Assembly: GCA_947475245.1 (NCBI GenBank)
Contig: CANJLW010000008.1
Span: forward strand, 62,001-126,000
Direction: 5' to 3'
DNA: 64,000 nt
Source of the DNA: Acetobacteraceae bacterium
GTDB taxonomy: Bacteria; Pseudomonadota; Alphaproteobacteria; Acetobacterales; Acetobacteraceae
Positions 1 to 9,285 of the stretch are shown in pieces (the stretch's first letter is position 1; every line of letters starts with the position of its first letter). The notes below the pieces were generated by a model that was not told the DNA's origin, searched no databases, and saw nothing but the letters and a program-made list of their open reading frames with translations. Both the position numbers and the translations under genes were made by a program.

Positions 1-85
1 GATCTGGCGAACGAAATGCCGTAACGCCGTCGGCTCCTATGCCGGGTCCCAATGGCGGCGGGGATCGTGGTAACATTCCCCCGGC

Positions 86-2023
86 ATGAGCGACACGACC
101 GAATCCGACATCCAGCCGTCCCCCCCGCCCATGAAGGGCGTTGCGGTGATCGAAGCCGCGCTGACCACGATGCCCGCCGGCGCGGGCGTCTACCGCATGC
201 TCAACCAAAAGGGAGAGGCGCTTTACGTCGGCAAGGCGCGCAGCCTGAAACGGCGGGTCGTCTCCTATACCCAGATCGCGCGCTTGCCCGAACGGCTGCG
301 TCGGATGGTCTCCGAAACCGAGGCCATGGAGGTGATCACCACCCATACCGAGGCCGAGGCACTGCTGCTCGAAGCCAATCTGATCAAGCGCCTGAAGCCG
401 CGCTACAATATCGTGCTGCGCGACGACAAATCCTATCCCTGGCTGATGCTGACCGAGGATCACCCTTTCCCGCAGATCGCCAAGCATCGCGGCGCGCAGG
501 TGCGCAAGGCCAGCTATTGGGGGCCTTTCGCATCCGCCTGGGCCGTCAACCAGACCGTGACCGCCTTGCAGCGCGTATTCCTGCTGCGCTCCTGCGCCGA
601 TACCGTGTTCGCCAATCGCGCCCGCCCCTGCCTGCTGCATCAGATCAAGCGCTGTTCCGCCCCCTGCGTCGGCCGGATTGATCAGGCGGCCTACGGCAAG
701 CTGCTGGATCAGGCCCGCTCGTTCCTGGGCGGCAAGGTCGGCACCGTGCAGCGCGAACTGGCGGCGGAAATGGAACAGGCGGCGGAGGCGCTGGAGTTCG
801 AACGCGCCGCGACGGTGCGCGACCGTATTCGCGGGCTGACCCAGATCCAGGCCAGCGACGTCATCAACCCTGCCAGCCTGGAAGACGCCGACGTCATTGC
901 CGCCTGGCAAACCGCCGGGCAAACCTGCGTGCAGGTCTTCTTCGTGCGCGGCGGACGCAACAACGGCAATCGCGCCTTCTTCCCGACCCATTCCGCCACC
1001 GCCGACGCCGCCGAGGTAACCGCCGCCTTCATCGCGCAGTTCTACGACGACAAACCGCCTCCCCCGCTGCTGCTGGTGAACCAAACCCTGGCCGAGGAAG
1101 CCCTGACGGCCGAAGCCCTGTCGCTGAAAGCCGACCGCAAGGTGGAAATCCACCAACCCCAGCGCGGCGAAAAGCGCGCCGTCGTGCTGCACGCCGAAAC
1201 CAACGCGCGGGAGGCACTGGAACGACGCCTGGCGGAATCCGCCGGACAGGCCAAACTGCTCGACGGCGTGGCCGAGTTGTTCAAACTGGCGGAAACCCCG
1301 CGGCGGATCGAGGTCTACGACAACTCCCACATCATGGGCACCAACCCGTACGGCGTCATGATCGTCGCCGGCCCCTTGGGCTTCATCAAAGCCGCCTATC
1401 GCAAATTCGCCATTCGCGGCGCGATTACCCCCGGCGACGATTTCGCGATGATGCGGGAAATGCTGCAACGCCGCTTCAGCCGCGGGCTGAAGGAACAGGC
1501 CGCCAAGGCGAATGAGTCCGACGACGACGACTCCAACTGGCCCGATGTCGTGCTGATCGACGGCGGCGCCGGCCAGCTTTCCGCCGCGCGCGCGGTTCTG
1601 GAGGAACTGGGCATCGCCGACGTCAAGCTGGTGGGCATCGCCAAGGGACCGGACCGCGACGCCGGGCGGGAATGGTTCCACATCGACGGACAGGCACCAT
1701 TCCAATTGCCGCCGCGCGACCCCGTGCTGTATTTTTTGCAACGCCTGCGCGACGAGGCGCACCGCTTCGCCATCACAACCCACCGCTCCGGCCGTTCCAA
1801 ATCCATCCGGCAAAGCGAACTCGATGAAATTTCCGGTATCGGCGCCAACCGCAAACGCGCGCTGCTGAACCATTTTGGATCGGCCCGCGGGGTGAAAAAC
1901 GCCGGTTTGACCGATCTGGAAAGCGCGCCGGGCATCAGCAGCGAGATCGCCCGCCGCATTTACGCCCACTTTCATCCCGGCGTGCGGATGGAGGGCGTTC
2001 CCTATACGCGCAAGCCGCCGTAA
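86..2023 (+). CDS. uvrC: UvrABC excinuclease subunit C
   Basis: UvrC makes the 3' and 5' incisions around bulky DNA lesions handed over by UvrA/UvrB, in the cytoplasm. The 645-residue product has the family layout: an N-terminal GIY-YIG nuclease (GVYRM ... ALYVGKA, about residues 30-60), a UVR motif that contacts UvrB (about 225-255), an RNase H-like nuclease with EVYDNSHI near 408 and LIDGGAGQ near 490, and C-terminal helix-hairpin-helix repeats ([19 protein letters not shown]). Length is normal. The ATG gives a short variable N-terminus before the GIY-YIG domain; the next ATG, 45 bases on, would also keep all domains. pgsA follows after 11 bases, a pairing common in proteobacteria. Confidence 0.97.
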   Translation: MSDTTESDIQPSPPPMKGVAVIEAALTTMPAGAGVYRMLNQKGEALYVGKARSLKRRVVSYTQIARLPERLRRMVSETEAMEVITTHTEAEALLLEANLIKRLKPRYNIVLRDDKSYPWLMLTEDHPFPQIAKHRGAQVRKASYWGPFASAWAVNQTVTALQRVFLLRSCADTVFANRARPCLLHQIKRCSAPCVGRIDQAAYGKLLDQARSFLGGKVGTVQRELAAEMEQAAEALEFERAATVRDRIRGLTQIQASDVINPASLEDADVIAAWQTAGQTCVQVFFVRGGRNNGNRAFFPTHSATADAAEVTAAFIAQFYDDKPPPPLLLVNQTLAEEALTAEALSLKADRKVEIHQPQRGEKRAVVLHAETNAREALERRLAESAGQAKLLDGVAELFKLAETPRRIEVYDNSHIMGTNPYGVMIVAGPLGFIKAAYRKFAIRGAITPGDDFAMMREMLQRRFSRGLKEQAAKANESDDDDSNWPDVVLIDGGAGQLSAARAVLEELGIADVKLVGIAKGPDRDAGREWFHIDGQAPFQLPPRDPVLYFLQRLRDEAHRFAITTHRSGRSKSIRQSELDEISGIGANRKRALLNHFGSARGVKNAGLTDLESAPGISSEIARRIYAHFHPGVRMEGVPYTRKPP

Positions 2024-2034
2024 GTTGCGCCCGC

Positions 2035-2628
2035 ATGCTGACCGACCTGCCCAACCTGCTGACCTTATCGCGGATCGCGACCATACCCGTGCTCGTCCTG
2101 TTGGTCGCATGGCAACAGCCGATCGGCGACATGCTGGCCTGCGTGCTGTTCGGCCTCGCCGGTATCACCGATTATTTCGACGGCAAGCTCGCCCGCTCCC
2201 GCCGGCAGCAATCCGATCTGGGACGCATGCTGGACCCGATCGCGGACAAGCTGCTGGTCGGGGCGACGCTGATGATGCTGGCCGGGCACGACCGGCTGTC
2301 CTATGCGGCGCTGTATCCCGCGACCGTGATCATGCTGCGGGAAATCCTGGTCAGCGGGCTGCGCGAATATCTGGCCGAACTGCGGATCGGCCTGCCCGTC
2401 ACCAAGCTCGCCAAGTGGAAGACCGGCTTTCAGATGGGCGCGCTGGGCACGCTGCTGGCGGGCAACACCGGGGCCAGGCTGATCGGACTGGATTTCCTGC
2501 CGGTCGGCACGATCGGAGAAATCATGCTCTGGGTCGCCGCCGCGCTGACCCTCATCACCGGCTGGGACTACCTCATCGCCGGACTCCGCCACGCCGCTCG
2601 GCCTTTGCCGCCGTCCCCCTCCGAATGA
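2035..2628 (+). CDS. pgsA: CDP-diacylglycerol--glycerol-3-phosphate 3-phosphatidyltransferase
   Basis: Integral membrane enzyme that makes phosphatidylglycerophosphate, the committed step to phosphatidylglycerol and cardiolipin. The 197-residue protein carries the CDP-alcohol phosphatidyltransferase signature DG(x2)AR(x8)G(x3)D(x3)D, seen as DGKLAR ... GRMLDPIAD around residues 44-67, and several hydrophobic segments. Its stop overlaps the start of mobB (ATGA), so the two are probably translationally coupled. Length and motif are typical of PgsA. Confidence 0.95.
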   Translation: MLTDLPNLLTLSRIATIPVLVLLVAWQQPIGDMLACVLFGLAGITDYFDGKLARSRRQQSDLGRMLDPIADKLLVGATLMMLAGHDRLSYAALYPATVIMLREILVSGLREYLAELRIGLPVTKLAKWKTGFQMGALGTLLAGNTGARLIGLDFLPVGTIGEIMLWVAAALTLITGWDYLIAGLRHAARPLPPSPSE

Positions 2629-3131
2629 TACCCAGGGTTCTGGGCGTCGTCGGCTGGTCCGGCAGCGGCAAGACCGCCCTGCTGGTCGCCATCCTGCCCT
2701 TGCTGCGACAGGCGGGGCTGCGCGTGTCCACCATCAAGCACGCCCATCACGGTTTCGACATGGACCGCCCGGGCAAGGACAGCTACCGCCACAGGGAAGC
2801 CGGCGCGCACGAAGTCCTCGTCGCCTCCTCCGGCCGTTGGGCGCTGCTGCACGAACTCGAAGGCCCCGAACCGACACTGCCCGATCTGCTCACGCGGCTG
2901 GAACCGGTCGATCTCGTGCTCGTCGAAGGCTTCAAGAGCCATCCCTTCCCAAAGCTGGAAGTCTTCCGCGCCGATCTCGGCAAGCCGCCGATCTGGGAGA
3001 CGGAGCCCGACGTGATCGCGGTCGCCACCGACACGACGCCGCCGATCGGCGATCGGGCGCTGCTGCCGCTGAACGCGCCGGAAATTGTCGCGACGTGGGT
3101 TCGGAACTATGTTAGGGCTGAGATGGCGTAA
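2625..3131 (+). CDS. mobB: Molybdopterin-guanine dinucleotide biosynthesis protein B
   Basis: GTP-binding accessory protein of molybdenum-cofactor maturation, thought to help MobA attach GMP to molybdopterin. The 168-residue product has a P-loop (GWSGSGKTAL, residues about 9-18), then STIKHAHH and LVLVEGFK, both typical of MobB. The ATG is chosen because it overlaps the pgsA stop and places the P-loop at the usual distance. moaD and moaE lie just downstream, while mobA is a separate minus-strand gene near 19.4-20.0 kb. Confidence 0.93.
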   Translation: MIPRVLGVVGWSGSGKTALLVAILPLLRQAGLRVSTIKHAHHGFDMDRPGKDSYRHREAGAHEVLVASSGRWALLHELEGPEPTLPDLLTRLEPVDLVLVEGFKSHPFPKLEVFRADLGKPPIWETEPDVIAVATDTTPPIGDRALLPLNAPEIVATWVRNYVRAEMA

Positions 3132-3235
3132 GGCCTCGATCCCGGCACACTCCGGGCCCGAGGCCGAACGCCGGCTTGAGACGCGGCTCCGGCCGTGTCT
3201 GCCTTCGGCACCAACTCCTCGGGGAACCTTCCCGC

Positions 3236-3808
3236 ATGCGGCTTATCGCCCTGCTCGGACTGACGCTGACACTCGGCGGCTGCGGCTTCAACACTTGGTG
3301 GAACCCACCCTTCACCACCGGATTCGACCCTAATCAGCCCCAGGGCGACAGCGCGAACCTGCGCCGCATCATGGGCGACCCGACGGCGGCGGAGCCTTTG
3401 ATGACGGAAGTCGGCAACATCTGGCCCGGCCCCCTGCCCCCGACTCCGACCTTGCAGGACCTGCAGGATCGCGGCCTGACCGGTGACAGCGTGTTCCCCG
3501 CGCCGCATTCCTCCCCCGGCAGTTCGGTGCCGCCCGCATCGTCCTACCTGCCGCAAGCGCCGCGCGCCGCCGTTCCCGCCGGTCTGCCGTCTCCGTCGTC
3601 GCCCGGCGCGGCACCCCCGCCGCGGGAGCGCACCGGACAGGTCTACAACACACCCAGCGGCCCCGTCGTCACGACCGGCGGCACCGCGGGCTACCAAACC
3701 ACCACCCTGCCCGGCGGCGGCACCGGCGTGATCGTTCCGAACGGCAACGGCACCAGCACCATCATCCGCTCCGACGGGCGGGTTGAAACGATCCAGACAC
3801 CGCGATGA
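3236..3808 (+). CDS. Small proline/glycine-rich lipoprotein
   Basis: A 190-residue hypothetical protein with a clear lipoprotein signal: a hydrophobic stretch ending in a lipobox (TLGGC), with the lipidated Cys at residue 16. After processing it should be anchored to a membrane facing the periplasm. The mature part is low complexity, rich in Pro, Gly, Ser and Thr, with no recognised domain. The start is chosen because it opens directly on the signal peptide; upstream in-frame sequence does not look like an export signal. Its stop overlaps the moaD start (ATGA), so it is cotranscribed with cofactor genes, although nothing in it suggests a role in that pathway. Confidence 0.8.
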   Translation: MRLIALLGLTLTLGGCGFNTWWNPPFTTGFDPNQPQGDSANLRRIMGDPTAAEPLMTEVGNIWPGPLPPTPTLQDLQDRGLTGDSVFPAPHSSPGSSVPPASSYLPQAPRAAVPAGLPSPSSPGAAPPPRERTGQVYNTPSGPVVTTGGTAGYQTTTLPGGGTGVIVPNGNGTSTIIRSDGRVETIQTPR

Positions 3809-4077
3809 ACGCGCCGACCACGCCGGTCACGATCCTGTACTTCGCCTGGATCCGCGAACGGGTCGGCCGGTCCGAGGAATCGCTGGTCCTGCCCGCCGCC
3901 ATCGCCACCGTCGCCGATCTGATCGACCATCTGGCCGAACGCGGCGGCGGCTACGCTTCTGCCTTCGTCACCCGCCGCACCATCCGCTGCGCCGTCAATC
4001 AGGAATTCGCCGATCAGTCCGCCGCCATCGCGCCCGGCGACGAAATCGCGTTCTTCCCCCCGGTGACCGGAGGCTGA
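3805..4077 (+). CDS. moaD: Molybdopterin synthase sulfur-carrier subunit
   Basis: Small ubiquitin-fold subunit of molybdopterin synthase. Its C-terminal glycine is adenylated and thiocarboxylated and donates sulfur to precursor Z. The 90-residue protein ends in the diagnostic Gly-Gly (PPVTGG), with the preceding PGDEIAFFPP typical of MoaD. moaE begins two bases after the stop codon, as expected for the two subunits of one enzyme. Confidence 0.95.
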   Translation: MNAPTTPVTILYFAWIRERVGRSEESLVLPAAIATVADLIDHLAERGGGYASAFVTRRTIRCAVNQEFADQSAAIAPGDEIAFFPPVTGG

Positions 4078-4079
4078 CC

Positions 4080-4556
4080 ATGGCCACGATCAAGGTCCAG
4101 ACCGAAGATTTCGACGTCAGCCGGGAAATCGCCGCCCTGACCGCCGGACGCTCCGATATCGGCGGCATCGGTTGCTTCGTCGGCGTCGTTCGTGAACGAG
4201 CCGGGGCCGATCAAGCTCCCGAACCGGTCGCGGCGATGACGCTTGAACACTACCCCGGCATGACCGAACGCGCGATCGCGCGCATCGCCGAACAGGCCGA
4301 ACAGCGCTTCGACATTCTCGGCTGCACCGTCATCCATCGCGTCGGCACGCTGCGTACCGGCGACAATATCGTCCTGGTGCTGGCCGTCAGCGCGCACCGC
4401 CAACCGGCGCTCGACGCCACGGCGTTCCTGATCGATTGGCTGAAGACCAAGGCCCCGTTCTGGAAGCGGGAAGAATTCGCCGACGGCTCCGGCGCATGGG
4501 TCGACGCGCGGGAAGCCGATGACGCCGCCGCCGAACGCTGGTCGCGCGACGGCTAA
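4080..4556 (+). CDS. moaE: Molybdopterin synthase catalytic subunit
   Basis: Large subunit of molybdopterin synthase, which converts cyclic pyranopterin monophosphate to molybdopterin using MoaD thiocarboxylate. The 158-residue product has the family landmarks: GGIGCFVGVVR near residues 28-38, the VIHRVG segment and the lysine motif LKTKAPFWKRE near the C-terminus that holds the catalytic lysines. It directly follows moaD. Its last four bases overlap tail-to-tail with the minus-strand deacetylase gene. Confidence 0.95.
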   Translation: MATIKVQTEDFDVSREIAALTAGRSDIGGIGCFVGVVRERAGADQAPEPVAAMTLEHYPGMTERAIARIAEQAEQRFDILGCTVIHRVGTLRTGDNIVLVLAVSAHRQPALDATAFLIDWLKTKAPFWKREEFADGSGAWVDAREADDAAAERWSRDG

Positions 4557-5491
4557 CTCAGACTGCCGTCGTAATCGCGCCAGACGCTGGGCTCCAGACG
4601 CAGCGATTCGTCCGGCGGAAACGCCCCGGTCCAATGATCGGCAATCGCCGAACCGGTCGCATTCCACAGCCCGACATGACCGCTCATGTGCTGAAAAAAC
4701 TGCTCCAGCATCCGAATGCGATGGGCGAAGCCGATCGCGAAGGGGTGGAGCGTCATGTGGAAATGCCGCCCGCGCCGATACTGCGCGTCGAACTCCGCCC
4801 GCCAGTTGCGAAACAGCGAGTCCGCGTGCTCCAGCCCCGTCCCCTTGGTCGGGAACAACAGGAAAAACTGATCGTCGTAATGGTAATAGTACGGCAACGT
4901 CAGCAAAGCCCGCCGACGCGCGAAATCGCTGACCCAGTAATGCGGCGCATCGTCCGCCAGACCGTTGCCGAACCAGCGATACCCCGCATCGATCAGCAGA
5001 TCGATCGTGTTCGGGCTGATCGTGCCGCCGGCGAAGGGATCGCCCTGACGCGGCAACGAGTACCAGCCATTCGGCCGCACCCCCGTCACATCCGCCAGCA
5101 CATCCGTCGCGAAGGCGATCCTGTCCGCTTCCTCCGCCCGATCCAAAGCGGAGACGTCTTCATGCCGCACCCCATGCGCGGCGATCTCGTGCCCATCTTC
5201 CCGCAGAGACCGGAGCAACGCCGGATCGATCCGCGCCGTGACCGCTGGCACCGCGAACGTCGCCCGCAGCCCATAGCGATCCAGCGCCCGCCGCAGGTGA
5301 TCCATCCCGTCGCCGGCGCCGAACCGCGCGCGGGGGCTGGTCAGATCGCGCTCGGTGATCCCCGCGCCGGTCGACGCGACGCTCAGGTCGACCGTGATCG
5401 CCACGCAGCAGCGATTGCCCGACGGCCAGACGATCGCTTCGTCCCGCACGCCGATTTCGTCTGAAATCGTATAACCCTGCTTCCACGGCAT
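4553..5491 (-). CDS. Polysaccharide deacetylase family protein (PuuE/allantoinase-like)
   Basis: 312-residue NodB-homology enzyme, a metal-dependent amide hydrolase. Visible motifs are the first catalytic Asp in AITVDLS (about residue 35) and the metal-binding HxxxH in HEIAAHGVRHED (about 110). No signal peptide is visible, so it is probably cytoplasmic. This subfamily includes PuuE-type allantoinases and other small-amide hydrolases as well as sugar deacetylases, so the substrate is unknown. The gene lies three bases downstream of a second, homologous deacetylase on the same strand; the two form an operon that could encode partners or divergent duplicates. Confidence 0.8.
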   Translation of the reverse strand: MPWKQGYTISDEIGVRDEAIVWPSGNRCCVAITVDLSVASTGAGITERDLTSPRARFGAGDGMDHLRRALDRYGLRATFAVPAVTARIDPALLRSLREDGHEIAAHGVRHEDVSALDRAEEADRIAFATDVLADVTGVRPNGWYSLPRQGDPFAGGTISPNTIDLLIDAGYRWFGNGLADDAPHYWVSDFARRRALLTLPYYYHYDDQFFLLFPTKGTGLEHADSLFRNWRAEFDAQYRRGRHFHMTLHPFAIGFAHRIRMLEQFFQHMSGHVGLWNATGSAIADHWTGAFPPDESLRLEPSVWRDYDGSLS

Positions 5492-5494
5492 CGA

Positions 5495-6376
5495 TCAGCC
5501 CTCCTGCCCGTCGGCGGGGAAATGCGTCAGACAATGGCGCGCGACCTCCTCGCAGGTCGAGAACCAGACGCCCGGCAGCGTCTTCATCCGTTCGATCAGC
5601 CGATCCAGCATCGCGATGCGCTGCGCCCGACCCGACACGAAGGGATGCAGGCAAACGTTCAGATAGCCGCCGGCCTCGTACTGTTGCAGGAACGCGTCCC
5701 ACCACATGTCGAACACGCGGTCTGTATCGGTGATGCGTTGCGCGCCGTTGTCCGACCCCAGCCAGGCAAAGCTGTAGAACATCGCGTCGTCGATCGCGTA
5801 GTGAAACGGCAGGTTCAACATCGTCGCCCCGCCCTCGGCGTCGGTCACATAGTACGGCAGATGATCGGCGGTATCGTGGGAGATGTAGAGAAACCCCGCC
5901 TCCTGCAACAAAGCCAACGTGTGTTCACTGCGCGAGCCGACCGGACGGCGCCCGGTGATGGATGCCAAGGCGTCGCCGGTCTTGGTCAGATGATCGACCT
6001 CCCGCTGCAAATCGCGGGGTACGTGGTGTTCCCACATATGATCGGCGATCTCGTGCCCCGCCGCATGCGCGGCGCGCAGAGCGTTGGGATACAGTTCGAC
6101 GATGCGCCCCGGCGTAAAGATCGTCGCCTTGATCGCGTGGCGATCGAACAGCTCCAGCAGCCGCCAGATGCCGACCCGCCCGCCGAATTCCCCCTTGGCA
6201 AGCTGCATCGGCGGCTCGTTCAACAGCCTCCGCAGCAGCATCGCATCGAAATCGGCGGTAAAGTTCACCGCGATCCGCGCGCCGCCCGGCCAGGTCAGCC
6301 CCTTGATCCGCCGATGCCTCGCGGCATGGGCGCGCGCGATGGCGGTCAGTGCGGCAACGTCGTGCTCCAAGGTCAT
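5495..6376 (-). CDS. Polysaccharide deacetylase family protein, second copy
   Basis: 293-residue NodB-domain protein related to the neighbour just downstream. It has AVNFTADFD with the catalytic Asp (about residue 41) and the metal-binding HMWEH (within EIADHMWEHH, about residue 110). The start is the ATG preceded by a purine-rich ribosome-binding site (GGGGAAGAAG); a longer open frame continues upstream but would run through the opposite-strand carbonic anhydrase. No signal peptide is evident. Substrate unknown: an N-carbamoyl, allantoin-like or acetylated small molecule is as likely as a polysaccharide. Confidence 0.8.
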   Translation of the reverse strand: MTLEHDVAALTAIARAHAARHRRIKGLTWPGGARIAVNFTADFDAMLLRRLLNEPPMQLAKGEFGGRVGIWRLLELFDRHAIKATIFTPGRIVELYPNALRAAHAAGHEIADHMWEHHVPRDLQREVDHLTKTGDALASITGRRPVGSRSEHTLALLQEAGFLYISHDTADHLPYYVTDAEGGATMLNLPFHYAIDDAMFYSFAWLGSDNGAQRITDTDRVFDMWWDAFLQQYEAGGYLNVCLHPFVSGRAQRIAMLDRLIERMKTLPGVWFSTCEEVARHCLTHFPADGQEG

Positions 6377-6523
6377 GCCTTCTTCCCCTGTGCTGCCCAA
6401 ACGGTATCGGTCCGATCGCGCGGAATGGCAACGCCTTGCGCAATCTACACATTCCCCCCGTTGGTTTCCGAACCGCGGCCTGATACTGCAACGCGCTGAT
6501 ATGTGACGGACGAGGCTTTGGGT

Positions 6524-7141
6524 ATGGAACGGATGTTGGACGGCTATCACCGGTTTCGCGCGGGCCAATGGGCCGATCGCCGCCGACAGTTCGAACGTCT
6601 GGCCGATGCCGGGCAGTCGCCGCGCGCGATGATCGTGTCCTGCGCCGACAGCCGAGTCGACCCCGGCATGATTTTCGACGCCGGACCGGGTGAAATTCTG
6701 GTGGTGCGCAACGTCGCCAACCTCGTGCCGCCCTACGCCCCCGACAGCGCCTATCACGGCACCAGCGCGGCGCTGGAATTCGGCGTGCGCGTGCTGAAAG
6801 TGCGGGATCTGATGGTGATGGGCCACGGCCTGTGCGGCGGCGTGCGCGCGATGCTGGAAGGCGCCCCGCCGGAAGCGTCCGACTTCATCGCCCCATGGAT
6901 CGGCATCGCCGATCGGGCGAAACGCCGAGCACTGGCGTGCGATGACGGGGCGGATCGTCAGCTTTGCTGCGAGCAGGAAGTCATCAAACTCTCGCTCGAC
7001 AATCTGCTCGGCTTTCCCTGGATCGCCGAACGCGTGGCGGAGGGATCGCTGCGCCTGCACGGCGCGCATTTCGACATCCGCACGGGACGGCTGAGCGTGC
7101 TGGGCGCGGACGGCGAGTTCACCGCGGTCGCGGCGGGGTAA
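6524..7141 (+). CDS. Beta-class carbonic anhydrase
   Basis: Zinc enzyme interconverting CO2 and bicarbonate in the cytoplasm. The expected ligands are present with this start: Cys40 and the Asp42-Arg44 dyad in CADSR, then His101 and Cys104 in GHGLCGG. The product is 205 residues, normal for the family. The ATG is preferred because GAGG lies eight bases upstream; a GTG 21 bases earlier is in frame but has no clear ribosome-binding site. The gene stands alone, divergent from the deacetylase pair. Confidence 0.92.
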   Translation: MERMLDGYHRFRAGQWADRRRQFERLADAGQSPRAMIVSCADSRVDPGMIFDAGPGEILVVRNVANLVPPYAPDSAYHGTSAALEFGVRVLKVRDLMVMGHGLCGGVRAMLEGAPPEASDFIAPWIGIADRAKRRALACDDGADRQLCCEQEVIKLSLDNLLGFPWIAERVAEGSLRLHGAHFDIRTGRLSVLGADGEFTAVAAG

Positions 7142-7162
7142 TCCCCCGCCGCACCGGATCGA

Positions 7163-8137
7163 TCAGGCGAAGATTTCGCCCAGGCGGCGGATGGAGTTCA
7201 GGACCTTTTCCTGCTCCAGCCCGGGCCATTGCACGCGCATGCTGAAATGGTTGACGCCCAGGGCCTCTGTCCAGCGGGCGATTTCCTCCTTCACCGACAC
7301 CTTGTCGCCGATGATGAAGCGATCCCGTGCCATTTCCTCGAACGTCATGTTCGCGGTCGGGCTTTCCATGCCCCACGCCGCATAGGAGTTGTATTTATAC
7401 TCCAACGCCGCGCGGCATTCTTCCATCGCCGTCTTGTGGCTCGACCCGACATAGCATTCCCGCGCGATCGGGAATTCTTCCACCGTCTTGCCGAGGGAGG
7501 CCAACGTCTCTCGATACAGCGTCATCAGCGGCAGCGTCGCGCCCAGCGTCGTGGCGTTCGCGATCAGCCAGGCATCCCCGATCCGCGCGGCGCGCTTGAC
7601 CGCGGCTTCGACCAACCCCGCGACCCAGACCGGCGGACCGCCGGGGCGATGCGGCTTCAGGCTGATGCCGTGATCCTTGACCGAGTAGAACTTGCCCTGG
7701 AACGTCGTTTTGCCGCCGGCCCAGAGTTGCCGCATCAGGCGGATGCTTTCGGAAAACCGCGCCGCGCGCTCCGTCAGCGAAATGCCGAACGCGTCGAACT
7801 CGCCCTCCCGATAGCCGAGACCGACACCGAGGACGAAATTGCCCTCGCTCAGCACGTCCATCGTCGCGGCTTCCTCGGCGACGTGCACGGGGTTCAGCAG
7901 CGGCAGCAGCAGGATATTGCCGCCGATCGTCATCCCTTTGGCTTCCGGCAGCAAATACGCCATCAGCGGCGCGATTTGCAGCATTTGCAGCGGGTCGGTC
8001 AGATAATGGTGCGGGAACAGCAACGACGAGAAGCCCGACGCGCGCGCCAGACGCACCTGTTCCACCAGTTCCGGGACGCGGGCGGCGACGTTGTCGCCTT
8101 CCGGGAACTGGGTGTTGATGAACATACCGACTTTCAT
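7163..8137 (-). CDS. LLM-class (luciferase-like) flavin-dependent oxidoreductase
   Basis: 324-residue member of the bacterial luciferase / F420-FMN TIM-barrel family (N-terminal KVGMFINTQFPEG, central VLGVGLGYREGEFDAFG and GGPPVWVAG). Such enzymes oxidise small organic substrates using reduced flavin. The chosen ATG follows GGGAGAG; an ATG six codons upstream lacks a good site. It is monocistronic here, with no flavin reductase next door, so the substrate cannot be named. Confidence 0.87.
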   Translation of the reverse strand: MKVGMFINTQFPEGDNVAARVPELVEQVRLARASGFSSLLFPHHYLTDPLQMLQIAPLMAYLLPEAKGMTIGGNILLLPLLNPVHVAEEAATMDVLSEGNFVLGVGLGYREGEFDAFGISLTERAARFSESIRLMRQLWAGGKTTFQGKFYSVKDHGISLKPHRPGGPPVWVAGLVEAAVKRAARIGDAWLIANATTLGATLPLMTLYRETLASLGKTVEEFPIARECYVGSSHKTAMEECRAALEYKYNSYAAWGMESPTANMTFEEMARDRFIIGDKVSVKEEIARWTEALGVNHFSMRVQWPGLEQEKVLNSIRRLGEIFA

Positions 8138-8205
8138 GATCGCTCTCCCGCGCAATGGTTTGCGCGGCAGGCGATATCATGGGCGGACGGCAGGCTCAAA
8201 CCTGG

Positions 8206-9150
8206 CTAAGCAGGTGTCGAGCGCGACACCTTCCCCGTAGGCGGCTTGGCACCGGCGTTACGGATGTTGATGACGGATTGCAGCGTATCGAACCAGAACG
8301 GAGCACCCAGCGAAACCGCGAAGGCCGTTACGATCCACCCCAGGATCAGAGTGACAAAGCCCATGACACCGCCGCCGAACACCCGCGAACAGATCGGCTT
8401 CCAGAACTCCGACTCATTCTTGCAGCAGGCGGGCACCGTGGCCGGCGTGGTCCAGCCGATCGGCAGACCCAGCGAATCGACGACCTTTTTCGCCGCTTCC
8501 GCGCGCTTTTCGACCTCCGCCGGGTCGGCGTTCGGCGCAAGTTTGGCCAGTTGCTCGGTGGCCTGCCCGACGACGGCATCGCGCATCGGCTTATCCAGAT
8601 AAAGCACGCGCGCGATTTCGAACGAATTCACGTTCATCGACACCGCGATCAGCATCCCGAACAGCAGCGTGAACACCTGGGTCCAGCGCTTATACGCCCC
8701 CGAAACCCGGTTCATCGCGCTGTCGAACCAATGCTCGATACCGTGCTGCAAAGCCTCCAGATCGTTCCCCGCCTCCCGCGACAACGCCATCAGCGCCTGC
8801 TTTGCTCGGCCTTCCGGCAAATTCCCGATGGCCGTGTTGACCTCGGCCAGCTTCGGCGCGGCCTTGCCGCCCATCAGCGTATCCAGCACGGCGGTGGAGA
8901 AACTGGTGGCGGAGACATAAGACGGAAGCCCGTCGGCTTCCTTGTCGCGGACCAGGCTGTGATCCCAGATGCCCCGGAAGAAGGCGGTGTCCGTCCCGGC
9001 CAACAATGACCGCAGGCCAGTCTCTAACTCCTTGCCGCGCTTGTTGATCAGCCCGGCAAACGTTTCCTGCGCCGCCGTGGCAACCAGCGACAGCAGCAGA
9101 TAGATGAACATCAGCCCGATGGCGACATCCAGCACGGGTCCCAGCGACAT
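8206..9150 (-). CDS. Conserved membrane protein of unknown function
   Basis: 314 residues. A hydrophobic helix spans about residues 5-25 (IGLMFIYLLLSLVATAA), followed by a soluble region, a second helix near 150 (VFTLLFGMLIAVSM) and a third near 265-285 (VMGFVTLILGWIVTAFA). The soluble segment before the third helix contains adjacent cysteines (PACCK) and a charged helical stretch. The start is set by AGGAAG upstream. I do not recognise the family. The topology resembles a membrane-anchored protein with a large soluble loop, and no neighbour suggests a job. Confidence 0.72.
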   Translation of the reverse strand: MSLGPVLDVAIGLMFIYLLLSLVATAAQETFAGLINKRGKELETGLRSLLAGTDTAFFRGIWDHSLVRDKEADGLPSYVSATSFSTAVLDTLMGGKAAPKLAEVNTAIGNLPEGRAKQALMALSREAGNDLEALQHGIEHWFDSAMNRVSGAYKRWTQVFTLLFGMLIAVSMNVNSFEIARVLYLDKPMRDAVVGQATEQLAKLAPNADPAEVEKRAEAAKKVVDSLGLPIGWTTPATVPACCKNESEFWKPICSRVFGGGVMGFVTLILGWIVTAFAVSLGAPFWFDTLQSVINIRNAGAKPPTGKVSRSTPA

Positions 9151-9285
9151 GTCGTTTCTTCCTGTTTCGTCCGATCCCGGCACAGTGGTTCCCATCCCGG
9201 ACCGGTGTCAACGCGCCCGCCGCCGCCCCCTCCCCGCCCCCCGCGATTTCTGCCACCATGAAAGCGCCGAGCAGGAGAGCAGCTT

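Noticed and set aside
6377-7069. Upstream extension of the second polysaccharide deacetylase
   Set aside because: Overlaps the carbonic anhydrase on the opposite strand; a good ribosome-binding site marks the shorter start.
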